Shown: in pieces, positions 1-7,841 of the stretch
Numbering within the stretch: the first letter of the stretch is position 1
Layout: each line of letters starts with the position of its first letter
Assembly: GCA_020721745.1 (NCBI GenBank)
Contig: DYMC01000058.1
Span: 1 to 13,029, forward strand
DNA: 13,029 bases
Direction of reading: 5' to 3'
Source: Lentisphaera sp.
GTDB lineage: Bacteria; Verrucomicrobiota; Lentisphaeria; Victivallales; GWF2-50-93
Program-made: the position numbers and the translations under genes
Notes under the pieces: generated by a model
Told to the model about the DNA's origin: nothing
The model's database searches: none
Seen by the model: only the letters and a program-made list of their open reading frames with translations

Positions 1-18
1 TCGTTACGATGTCGCGGA

Positions 19-32
19 TTCAGATGTCTGAA
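19..32. repeat. 14-bp palindrome behind carB
   Basis: TTCAGA-TG-TCTGAA forms 6-bp arms around a 2-bp centre in the short AT-rich stretch behind carB. It is too tight for a stable RNA hairpin, so it is either a protein-binding dyad for something to the left or chance. Confidence 0.3.
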
Positions 33-39
33 ATTTGAA

Positions 40-72
40 AAAATGAAAAAAAAGCATCGCTGGATTTTATGC
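40..72 (-). terminator. Possible weak terminator behind carB
   Basis: On the minus strand the carB stop is followed within about 14 nt by a run of eight T (plus-strand A-run 46-53) and then more T-rich sequence. The only stem directly before it is a 4-bp GCAT/ATGC pair (54-57 with 69-72) around an 11-nt loop that overlaps the stop codon. This is too weak for a confident intrinsic terminator, so only the T-tract is solid. Confidence 0.25.
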
Positions 73-3000
73 GAGCCTTGGGTATTTTATCTTTGGTGCG
101 CCGAGGTGGTAGTCCTGCAGGCTGCACACGTGGACTTCGGAATCCTTTCTTCTTGATTCGATGCCCTTGAGGGCGGCCTTGAAGCCGGCGAAGGTGGTTG
201 TGAGCGGGATGCCCCTTGCGACGGCGCTGGCCCGCATGCGTATCTCGTCCAGTTTAGGGGCTACGCCGCTGAAGGGTGTGTTGACTATCCATGCGACGTT
301 GTTCTCCTCGATGAGGTCGAGGACGTTGGGTCTGCCCTCGGAGATGCGGAAGAGGCCGAGGCTCCTGACGCCGTTTTCCCTCAGGACCGTGCTTGTCCCG
401 AGGGTCGCGTAGATGCAGTATCCGAGTTTCTCGAGTTTTGCGGCCATGGGGATGGCCTCCTTTTTGTCCTGGTCGCGGAGGCTGATGAAGACGTTGCCCT
501 TGCGCGGGAGGGCGCTTCCTGCCGCGGCCTGGCTCTTTAGGTAGGCCAGAGGGATGGTGGAATCTATGCCCATGACCTCTCCGGTGGACTTCATCTCGGG
601 GCTGAGTATGACGTCTATACCGGGGAATCTGGCGAAGGGCATGACGGCCTCCTTGACGCTGCAGTGCTTCGGTATTACCTCCTCGGTGAACCCGAGATCC
701 TTGAGCTTTGCCCCTGCCATGACGAGGGCTGCGAGTTTCGCAAGCGGCACGCCGATTGCCTTGCTGACGAAGGGGACTGTTCGGGATGCGCGCGGATTGA
801 CCTCGAGGATGTAGACTTCGCCGTCCTTTATGGCGAACTGGACGTTCATGAGGCCGCAGACCCTGAGCTCCCGTGCGAGCGAGTATGTCTGCTCCCTGAT
901 TTTTCTCCGGATGGCGGCGGAGAGGTCCTGCGAAGGGATCATGCACGCGCTGTCGCCCGAATGTATTCCTGCTATCTCGACGTGCTCCATGATTGCCCCG
1001 ATGACGGCGGTCTCCCCGTCGGAGATGCAGTCCACGTCCACCTCGATGGCGTTGTCCAGATACTGGTCTATGAGGACGGGTCTTTTTTCCGAGACTTCGA
1101 TCGCCTCGTGCATGTATTTGAGCAGATGCTCCTGGTCGTAGACTATGACCATGGCCCTGCCGCCGAGGACGAATGAGGGGCGGACGAGTATGGGGTATCC
1201 GATCTGTTCTGCGATGGCGACGGCCTCCTCCAGTGTGATAGCGAGGCCGCTCCTCGGCTGCTGTATTCCTATTTTTGAGGCGAGCTGCTGGAAGAACTTC
1301 CTGTCCTCGGCGATCTCGATGTTCTCCGGTTTTGTGCCGATGATGTTCACGCCGTGCTCCTCGAGGGATTTGGCCAGGTTCAGCGGGGTCTGTCCGCCGA
1401 ACTGGACTATGGCGCCCCAGCATTTTTCGTTGTGGTAGATGTGCAGGATGTCCTCGAGGGTGAGAGGCTCGAAGTAGAGCCTGTCGCTGGTGTCGTAGTC
1501 CGTGCTTACGGTCTCCGGATTGCTGTTGACCATTATGGTCTCGAATCCGGCGTCCCTGAGGGCGAAGGAGGCGTGGACGCAGCAGTAGTCGAACTCTATG
1601 CCCTGTCCTATGCGGTTGGGGCCGCCGCCGATTATCATTATTTTCTTTCTGTCGCTCGGAATGGCCTCGTTGGCGAGGCCGTAGGTGGAGTAGAAGTAGG
1701 GAGTGAACGCGGTGAACTCCGCCGCGCAGGTGTCAACCAGACCGTATGCCGGCATGATGCCGGCCTTGCTGCGGACGGAGCGGACCGAATCCTCGTCGGA
1801 GCCGAGGAGGAAGGCTATCTGCCTGTCGGAGTATCCGAATTCCTTTGCCTGCCTCAGCAGAGGGATGTCGCCCGCCATTCCCTCCAGGTTTTTAGCGGAT
1901 CGGATTTCGTCCTCGAAGTGTGCGAGCTCCTCGATATGTCGAAGGAACCACGGGTCTATCTTTGTGAGCGCGAAGAGTTTCTCGACGCTCCAGTTTCTGC
2001 GGAACGCGGCTCTGACCGCGAATATCCTTTTCGAGCTTGGCTTTGCGACGGTCTTCTCGAGCTGCTCGTCGGACAGCGACTCGATGGCGGCATCCTTGCC
2101 GTCGGCGCCGAATCCGGCGCGTCCCGTCTCGAGGGAGCGAAAGGCCTTCTGGAATGACTGCTTGAATGTTTTTCCTATGCTCATGGCCTCGCCGACGGAC
2201 TTCATCTGGGTGCCCAGGGCGTCCTCCGTGGCGGGGAACTTTTCGAAGGTGAACCGCGGTATCTTGGTGACGACGTAGTCTATGGTTGGCTCGAAGCATG
2301 CCGGCGTCTCCCTCGTGATGTCGTTGCGTATTTCGTCGAGGGTATATCCGACTGCAAGCTTTGTTGCGATTTTCGCGATCGGGAATCCGGTGGCCTTTGA
2401 TGCGAGGGCGCTGGAGCGGGAGACTCGCGGATTCATCTCGATTATGAACATCCTTCCGTCGTCTGGGTTGAGCGCGAACTGGACGTTGGAGCCGCCGGTC
2501 GCCACTCCTATTTCGCGGAGGACCGCTATGGAGGCGTCGCGCATCTTCTGGTATTCGCGGTCGGTGAGGGTCTGGGCGGGGGCCACGGTTATGCTGTCGC
2601 CGGTGTGTATTCCCATGGGGTCGAGGTTTTCGATGGAGCAGACTATGACACAGTTGTCCTTGTGGTCCCGCATGACCTCGAGCTCGTATTCCTTCCATCC
2701 GAGGACGGACTCTTCGATGAGGACTTCCTTGTTTGGGCTGTTGAAGAGGCCGCGCCTGACTATTTCCTCGAAGTCCGCGTCGCCGTATGCGATGCCTCCG
2801 CCGGTGCCCCCGAGGGTGAAGCCTGGCCTGATGATGAGCGGATACTTCCCGAAGGAGTCGCGGATTCTGCATGCCTCCTTGTAGGAATGCGCCGATTCGC
2901 TGCGCGGGAATTCGAGGCCGATCCTGGCCATCGCCTTTTTGAATAGGTCGCGGTTTTCGGCCTTTTTTATGGCCTCGGTGTCTGCGCCCAGCATTTCGAC

Positions 3001-3336
3001 CTTGAATTTCTCGATGATTCCGCCCTCCGCGAGGGCCATGGCGAGATTCAGCGCGGTCTGTCCGCCGAGGGTTGGAAGCAGGGCGTCGGGTCTTTCCTTC
3101 TCGATGATGGCCGCAAGGGTCTGGGGGTCCAGCGGCTCGATGTATGTGCGGTCGGCGAATTCGGGGTCGGTCATGATGGTGGCCGGATTGCTGTTGACGA
3201 GGACGACCTCGTATCCCTCTTCGTGGAGGGCCTTGCACGCCTGGACTCCGGAGTAGTCGAACTCGCATGCCTGTCCGATGACGATGGGTCCCGAGCCGAT
3301 GAGCATTATCTTTCTGAGATCAGTTCTTCTGGGCAT
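67..3336 (-). CDS. carB: Carbamoyl-phosphate synthase large subunit
   Basis: Makes carbamoyl phosphate from bicarbonate, two ATP and ammonia channelled from the small subunit CarA; the product feeds pyrimidine and arginine synthesis in the cytoplasm. The 1089 residues match the family's usual length (about 1070). Seen in order: N-terminal biotin-carboxylase-like fold (GSGPIVIGQACEFDYSG, about 14-30), first ATP-grasp with glycine loop near 170-181 and NLDPMGIHTGDSITVAP near 237-253, an oligomerisation segment near 400-550, a duplicated half starting at IIGGGPNRIGQGIEFDY (568-584), second ATP-grasp with RPSFVLGGRAMV near 719-730 and EHVEIAGIHSGDS near 784-796, and a C-terminal MGS-like allosteric domain from about 945 (ATLGTS 977-982, EGRP 1000-1003, VNT 1018-1020). 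The ATG lies inside the end of pyrG (17-bp overlap) and has AAAGGA about 9 nt upstream. Last gene of the operon. No carA is present in the window, so the partner subunit must lie elsewhere. Identification is near certain. Confidence 0.98.
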   Translation of the reverse strand: MPRRTDLRKIMLIGSGPIVIGQACEFDYSGVQACKALHEEGYEVVLVNSNPATIMTDPEFADRTYIEPLDPQTLAAIIEKERPDALLPTLGGQTALNLAMALAEGGIIEKFKVEMLGADTEAIKKAENRDLFKKAMARIGLEFPRSESAHSYKEACRIRDSFGKYPLIIRPGFTLGGTGGGIAYGDADFEEIVRRGLFNSPNKEVLIEESVLGWKEYELEVMRDHKDNCVIVCSIENLDPMGIHTGDSITVAPAQTLTDREYQKMRDASIAVLREIGVATGGSNVQFALNPDDGRMFIIEMNPRVSRSSALASKATGFPIAKIATKLAVGYTLDEIRNDITRETPACFEPTIDYVVTKIPRFTFEKFPATEDALGTQMKSVGEAMSIGKTFKQSFQKAFRSLETGRAGFGADGKDAAIESLSDEQLEKTVAKPSSKRIFAVRAAFRRNWSVEKLFALTKIDPWFLRHIEELAHFEDEIRSAKNLEGMAGDIPLLRQAKEFGYSDRQIAFLLGSDEDSVRSVRSKAGIMPAYGLVDTCAAEFTAFTPYFYSTYGLANEAIPSDRKKIMIIGGGPNRIGQGIEFDYCCVHASFALRDAGFETIMVNSNPETVSTDYDTSDRLYFEPLTLEDILHIYHNEKCWGAIVQFGGQTPLNLAKSLEEHGVNIIGTKPENIEIAEDRKFFQQLASKIGIQQPRSGLAITLEEAVAIAEQIGYPILVRPSFVLGGRAMVIVYDQEHLLKYMHEAIEVSEKRPVLIDQYLDNAIEVDVDCISDGETAVIGAIMEHVEIAGIHSGDSACMIPSQDLSAAIRRKIREQTYSLARELRVCGLMNVQFAIKDGEVYILEVNPRASRTVPFVSKAIGVPLAKLAALVMAGAKLKDLGFTEEVIPKHCSVKEAVMPFARFPGIDVILSPEMKSTGEVMGIDSTIPLAYLKSQAAAGSALPRKGNVFISLRDQDKKEAIPMAAKLEKLGYCIYATLGTSTVLRENGVRSLGLFRISEGRPNVLDLIEENNVAWIVNTPFSGVAPKLDEIRMRASAVARGIPLTTTFAGFKAALKGIESRRKDSEVHVCSLQDYHLGAPKIKYPRLA

Positions 3337-4966
3337 TTACGGCAGTCCTTTGTTTTGTCCCGTCCGCATGTGCTGCTGCGATGAAGTCTCTGAACAGCGG
3401 ATGAGCGTTCAGGGGTGTGGACTGGAACTCTGGATGGAACTGGCAGGCCACGAACCACGGATGGGAGGGCAGCTCCACGATTTCGACCAAAGTCCCGTCG
3501 GGGGATGTCCCCGCTATTTTCAGCCCCTTGTCCTCGAATGTCTTCCTGAAGGAATTGTTCATTTCGTATCTGTGGCGATGGCGCTCCGATATTGTTTCGC
3601 ATCCGTATGATTTTCTCGACTTTGAATCCTGCGAGAGGGTGCATGGATACGCGCCTAGGCGCATGGTCCCGCCCTTGTCCCGTATTCCCGCCTGCGACTC
3701 CATGAGGTCTATCACCGGATATTTTGTCCCGGGATCGAATTCGCTGCTGTTCGCCGCCTGGAGGCCGCAGCTGCTTCTCGCGAACTCGATCACGGAGCAC
3801 TGCATTCCGAGGCATATTCCGAAGAACGGGATATTGTTCTCGCGGGCGAACCGGACCGCCGAAATCTTTCCCTCTATTCCGCGGTCTCCGAAACCGCCCG
3901 GGACCAGTATGCCGTCGCATCCGGAGAGAAGAGCCGCGGCGCCTTTCGCCTCGATGTCTTCGGATTCTATCATCTTGATTGAGAGGGACAGATCGTTCGC
4001 GGCCGCTCCATGGGAGAGCGCCTCGTATATGCTCTTGTAGGCGTCCCGGAGGCTGATGTATTTGCCGACCACGGCGATGCGCACCGAGCCCTTCTTCGGG
4101 TGGATGAGCCTGTCGAGCATCTTCTCCCAGTCGGACATCTGCACGGTGTTGACGTGGAGGTTCATCATCTCGAGGCAATAGACATCGAGCTCCTGGCGGC
4201 GCAGGTCGAGAGGGACCTCGTAGATGGAGTGCTCCACGTCCTTCTCCTCGATGACGAGCTTGCGGTCAACGTTGCAGAAGAGGGCGAGCTTCTCCTTGTG
4301 CTCGCGCGTCATGTGCTGTTCGCAGCGGCATATGAGGATGTCCGGGAATATCCCGATCGAGCGCAGGACTCCCACGCTCTGCTGGGATGGCTTGGTCTTC
4401 ATCTCTCCTGCGGCCTTGATGTATGGCACGAGGGTTATGTGCACGAAGAGGCTGTTCTCGCGTCCGACCTCCTGGCGGAACTGCCTTATCGCCTCGAGGA
4501 AGGGAAGCGACTCGATGTCGCCGACTGTTCCTCCGATTTCGGTGATGACTATGTCCACGTCTTCCTTGTCGAGGGCCCTGATGCAGTTCTTGATCTCGTC
4601 GGTGATGTGCGGGATGACCTGCACCGTCTTGCCGAGGTATCCGCCCTGGCGTTCCTTCGAGATGACGCTGCTGTATATTCTCCCGGTCGTGAAATTGCTT
4701 TCGCGCGTGCAGTATGTGCCGGTGAAGCGTTCGTAGTGCCCGAGGTCGAGGTCCGTCTCCGCGCCGTCGGCGGTCACATAGACCTCGCCGTGCTGGTATG
4801 GCGACATGGTGCCCGGGTCCACATTCAGATAGGGGTCCAGCTTCTGGAGCCTGACCCTGTAGCCTCTCCTTTCGATGAGGAGTGCGATGGATGCGGCGGT
4901 GAGGCCTTTCCCGAGCGAGGATACCACTCCTCCGGTCACGAAAATATGCTTGGTGTGTCCTTTCAA
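3320..4966 (-). CDS. pyrG: CTP synthase (glutamine-hydrolysing)
   Basis: Converts UTP to CTP with ATP and glutamine, the last step of pyrimidine nucleotide synthesis. The 548 residues match the usual 530-550. The N-terminal synthetase domain carries TGGVVSSLGKG (11-21), LDPYLNVDPGTMSPYQHGEV (43-62), DLDLGHYERF (72-81) and TEIGGTVGDIES (142-153). The C-terminal class I glutaminase domain carries PGGFGDRG (356-363), the nucleophile elbow FGICLGMQ (Cys385) and the catalytic pair in FHPEF (His511, Glu513), so the triad is complete. The start is TTG: it is the codon that places MKGHTKHIFVTGG at the N-terminus as in the family, its TTGA overlaps the purF stop by 4 bp, and GGAG sits 6 nt upstream. 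This suggests translation coupled to purF. The short tail after about residue 530 is not conserved family sequence. Confidence 0.98.
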   Translation of the reverse strand: MKGHTKHIFVTGGVVSSLGKGLTAASIALLIERRGYRVRLQKLDPYLNVDPGTMSPYQHGEVYVTADGAETDLDLGHYERFTGTYCTRESNFTTGRIYSSVISKERQGGYLGKTVQVIPHITDEIKNCIRALDKEDVDIVITEIGGTVGDIESLPFLEAIRQFRQEVGRENSLFVHITLVPYIKAAGEMKTKPSQQSVGVLRSIGIFPDILICRCEQHMTREHKEKLALFCNVDRKLVIEEKDVEHSIYEVPLDLRRQELDVYCLEMMNLHVNTVQMSDWEKMLDRLIHPKKGSVRIAVVGKYISLRDAYKSIYEALSHGAAANDLSLSIKMIESEDIEAKGAAALLSGCDGILVPGGFGDRGIEGKISAVRFARENNIPFFGICLGMQCSVIEFARSSCGLQAANSSEFDPGTKYPVIDLMESQAGIRDKGGTMRLGAYPCTLSQDSKSRKSYGCETISERHRHRYEMNNSFRKTFEDKGLKIAGTSPDGTLVEIVELPSHPWFVACQFHPEFQSTPLNAHPLFRDFIAAAHADGTKQRTAVNAQKN

Positions 4967-6411
4967 TGTCTTCTCCCCGGTTCTTGATGCGTCTCATGAT
5001 GGACGCACGAATTGTTTTCGAGTTGATCCTTGAGGTGTGCGCCATCCACCGACACGGGATAATTCCCGGTGAAGCAGGCGGTGCAGAAATCCTTGTTCTG
5101 GAACGGTGCGAGCAGGCCGTCCACGCTGAGATAGCCGAGGGAGTCGGCCTCGATGAACTTGCGTATCTGCTCCACGCTGTGCATGGACGCTATGAGCTCC
5201 TTGCGCGTGGGGAAGTCTATCCCGAAGAAGCATGGATGCGCGCATGGCGGGCATGAGACTCTGACGTGGACCTCCCTGGCGCCGGCGGCGCGGAGGCATG
5301 CCACCCTTTTTCTGACCGTGGTGCCCCTCACGATGGAATCGTCCACCACCACAATGCGTTTGCCGGCGACGACTTCCTTGAGGACGGAGAGCTTGAGGTC
5401 CACGCCCTCGCTGCGCTTGTCCTGCGAAGGCATTATGAACGTCCTTCCTATGTAGTGGTTCCTTATGAACCCGAAGTCGAGTGCGATTCCGCTCTGTCTT
5501 GCGAAGCCGAGCGCGGCCGAGTTGCCGCTGTCCGGAACTGGTATGACTATGTCGGCGTCGGCTGGATGCTCCTTCGCCAGGCGCATCCCGTATTCGACCC
5601 TTGTCTCGTGGACATTCCTGCCGAATACGACGCTGTCCGGGCGCGCGAAATATACCATCTCGAAGATGCACTGGGAGAGGCCATGCGGCTCGCTTTCCGA
5701 GAAGAAGGAGCTGTGCAGCCCGTTCTCGTCGGCCACGACCAGTTCTCCCGGGAGGACATCCCGCACGAACTCCGCCCCTGTCTGCGCGATCGCGCATGTC
5801 TCGCTGGCGAAGACCCATCCGTCGCCAAGCCTGCCTATGGAGAGGGGCCGGAACCCGTTGGGGTCGCGCGCGGCCATCACCGAGGACTTGTTCATGAGGA
5901 GGAAGCAGAAGGCCCCTTTGAGGCCTGCGAGGGCGCGTTCGACGCGCCTGGGCTGTATTCTATACTGCGGGTCGGCGAGCAGATGGATCAGCGCCTCGCT
6001 GTCGGTGCTGGTCTGGAATATCGCCCCTGCGTTCTGGTATTTTGAGCGGAGTTCCGCGGCATTGACTAGATTGCCGTTGTGTGCCACGGCCCAGATTCCA
6101 TCAACGCATTCCACTACGAGAGGCTGGATGTTCTGTATTCTGCTCGATCCGGTGGTCGAGTAGCGGACATGCCCGATTCCGAGAGTCCCCTCGAGCGATG
6201 ACAGGTTGTGGCGGCCGAAGACTTCGTTCACGAGTCCTGGTCCCTTCACCGAATTGATTTTTTTGCCGTCGCCTACAACAATTCCGGCGCTTTCCTGCCC
6301 TCTGTGCTGGAGGGAGAAAAGGCCTTTGTAGATGACGGATGAGGCGCCGCTGCGCCCGTATATCCCGAAAAGGCCGCACTCCTCCCCCGGGTGGTCCGTC
6401 TCATAAATCAT
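4963..6411 (-). CDS. purF: Amidophosphoribosyltransferase (glutamine PRPP amidotransferase)
   Basis: First committed step of purine synthesis: PRPP plus glutamine gives 5-phosphoribosylamine. 482 residues from the chosen start. An 11-residue leader (MIYETDHPGEE) precedes Cys12 of ECGLFGIYG, the N-terminal nucleophile expected to be exposed by self-cleavage, as in the B. subtilis-type enzyme. Class II glutaminase motifs follow: QHRGQES (35-41), GHVRYSTTG (80-88), AHNGNL (110-115). The phosphoribosyltransferase half has PVPDSGN (291-297) and the PRPP loop VVVDDSIVRGTT (354-365). Cys248, Cys394, Cys443 and Cys446 sit where the B. subtilis-type enzyme holds its [4Fe-4S] cluster, so an oxygen-sensitive Fe-S enzyme is likely. 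The ATG at 6411 is preferred over an in-frame ATG at 6447 because it gives the canonical propeptide length, overlaps the gltD stop as ATGA, and has AGGGG just upstream. Feedback by AMP/GMP is known for the family but cannot be read from the sequence. Confidence 0.97.
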   Translation of the reverse strand: MIYETDHPGEECGLFGIYGRSGASSVIYKGLFSLQHRGQESAGIVVGDGKKINSVKGPGLVNEVFGRHNLSSLEGTLGIGHVRYSTTGSSRIQNIQPLVVECVDGIWAVAHNGNLVNAAELRSKYQNAGAIFQTSTDSEALIHLLADPQYRIQPRRVERALAGLKGAFCFLLMNKSSVMAARDPNGFRPLSIGRLGDGWVFASETCAIAQTGAEFVRDVLPGELVVADENGLHSSFFSESEPHGLSQCIFEMVYFARPDSVVFGRNVHETRVEYGMRLAKEHPADADIVIPVPDSGNSAALGFARQSGIALDFGFIRNHYIGRTFIMPSQDKRSEGVDLKLSVLKEVVAGKRIVVVDDSIVRGTTVRKRVACLRAAGAREVHVRVSCPPCAHPCFFGIDFPTRKELIASMHSVEQIRKFIEADSLGYLSVDGLLAPFQNKDFCTACFTGNYPVSVDGAHLKDQLENNSCVHHETHQEPGRRH

Positions 6412-7841
6412 TTTTCCCCTAGAAATTTCATCACCGATCCGGCGCATCCCATGCCGTCGGCTATTGCTCTTACGACCAGGGACGCCCCCCTGGTCATGTC
6501 GCCAGCCACGAAAACGCGCGGGACGGTGGTCATGTTTCTAGAGTCGCGAACTATAAAGCCTTTTTTATCAAGCGCAAGTCCAAGTTCCTCGACATACTTG
6601 TTTTTTCCGGGGCCTACGAATCCCATCGCGAGCAGGACGAGCTCGGCATCGAGGGTGAAATCGGAACCCGGGATGTCGGCCGGGGCGACCGCGCCGGAAT
6701 CGTTCTTCTCCCAGCTCACCTTCACAGCGTGGAGCTTTCTTGCGGATCCGGAGGAATCCCCCTCGATTCTCTTGACGGAGGCCGACCATGCCCGGCTCCC
6801 TCCCTCCTTGTGGCTGCTGGACTCCCTCAGGATGGCCGGCCATTCGGGCCATGGTGTCCGGGGCGGGCGCATGCGCGGGGGCTCGGGAAGTATCTCGAGC
6901 TGCACCACGCTTTTCGCGCCCTGGCGCAACGAAGTCCCCACGCAGTCAGCGCCGGTGTCGCCGCCACCTATGACGGCCACATTCTTTCCCTTCGCGGATA
7001 TTATCCTGTCTTCCGCTATTTGTTCCCCGTCGAGGATGCGGGTCTGCTGGATCAGGAACGGCATGGCGAAATGGATGCCCTTGAGCTCCCGCCCGGGGAC
7101 GACGAGGTCGCGCGGTTCGCGGGCCCCTCCTGCGAGGATGACGGCATCGAACCTGCCGTGCAGATAGCGCGACGATAGATCCTTGCCTATCTCGACTCCG
7201 GTCTCGAAGTGTATTCCCTCCTCCTCCATGAGCTTTATCCTGCGGTCCACTATCCATTTCTCGAGCTTGAAGTTGGGGATTCCATACCTGAGTATTCCGC
7301 CGGCCCTGGGGGAGTCCTCGTATACGATGACGTTGAAGCCTGCGCGGTTCAGCCGCCATGCGGCGGCGAGCCCGGCCGGGCCCGATCCGACTATCGCGAC
7401 GCTCTCCTTGCGGCGCCTTTCCATGTTCCTCGCCTTTACAAAACCCTCCTCGAAGGCCTTTTCCGCGATGGCCATTTCGATCTGGCGTATCGCCACCGGG
7501 TCGCCGTTTATTCCCGCCACGCATGACGCCTCGCATGGCGCAGGGCATATCCTTCCGGTGAACTCCGGGAATGGATTCGTGGTGGAAAGTATGTCCCAGG
7601 CCTCCCTCCAGCGTCCGTTGAAGACGTGCTCGTTGAACTCCGGAACCACGTTGGAGAGGGGGCATCCGTATCCGTGGCAGAAGGGGACACCGCAGTCCAT
7701 GCAGCGCATCGCCTGTTCGCGGACATGGTCCTCGCCGGGGCGAAGCTCCACCGCCGAGAAATCCTTCAGCCTCTCCTCCGGCCTGCGGTATCCGGCATCC
7801 CTGCGGGGGATCTCCATGAAAGCTCTGTCCTTGCTACTCAT
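6408..7841 (-). CDS. gltD: Glutamate synthase small (beta) subunit, NADPH-dependent
   Basis: Electron-input subunit of bacterial glutamate synthase: oxidises NADPH at FAD and passes electrons through Fe-S clusters to the large subunit. 477 residues, close to the E. coli length of about 472. The N-terminal Fe-S domain has Cys47, Cys50, Cys55 and Cys60 (CMDCGVPFCHGYGC) and a second group Cys99, Cys103, Cys107 (CPAPCEASC). The FAD Rossmann motif VAIVGSGPAGLAAA is at 148-161, the NADPH-binding motif VAVIGGGDTGADC at 288-300, and the C-terminal FAD contact VFVAGDMTRGASLVVRAI at 443-460. The ATG overlaps the gltB stop by 8 bp and has AAAGGAG and AGGAGA just upstream, giving coupled translation and balanced subunits. 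Related NAD(P)-dependent oxidoreductases share this fold, but adjacency to gltB settles the role. Confidence 0.97.
   Translation of the reverse strand: MSSKDRAFMEIPRRDAGYRRPEERLKDFSAVELRPGEDHVREQAMRCMDCGVPFCHGYGCPLSNVVPEFNEHVFNGRWREAWDILSTTNPFPEFTGRICPAPCEASCVAGINGDPVAIRQIEMAIAEKAFEEGFVKARNMERRRKESVAIVGSGPAGLAAAWRLNRAGFNVIVYEDSPRAGGILRYGIPNFKLEKWIVDRRIKLMEEEGIHFETGVEIGKDLSSRYLHGRFDAVILAGGAREPRDLVVPGRELKGIHFAMPFLIQQTRILDGEQIAEDRIISAKGKNVAVIGGGDTGADCVGTSLRQGAKSVVQLEILPEPPRMRPPRTPWPEWPAILRESSSHKEGGSRAWSASVKRIEGDSSGSARKLHAVKVSWEKNDSGAVAPADIPGSDFTLDAELVLLAMGFVGPGKNKYVEELGLALDKKGFIVRDSRNMTTVPRVFVAGDMTRGASLVVRAIADGMGCAGSVMKFLGEK

Noticed and set aside
1892..3268. Long minus-strand open frame (458 codons) inside carB
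   Set aside because: It is the out-of-frame reading of carB; arginine/histidine/proline-rich translation with no family motif, while the carB frame is intact and fully conserved. The same holds for the long frames at 254-1423, 3306-4178, 10052-11401 and the antisense frames at 1354-2157, 4010-4987, 5266-6045, 7183-8283 and 8527-9873.
6412..6447. Upstream ATG for purF at 6447
   Set aside because: It would lengthen the propeptide to 23 residues; ATG 6411 gives the canonical 11 residues, the ATGA overlap and a close ribosome site.
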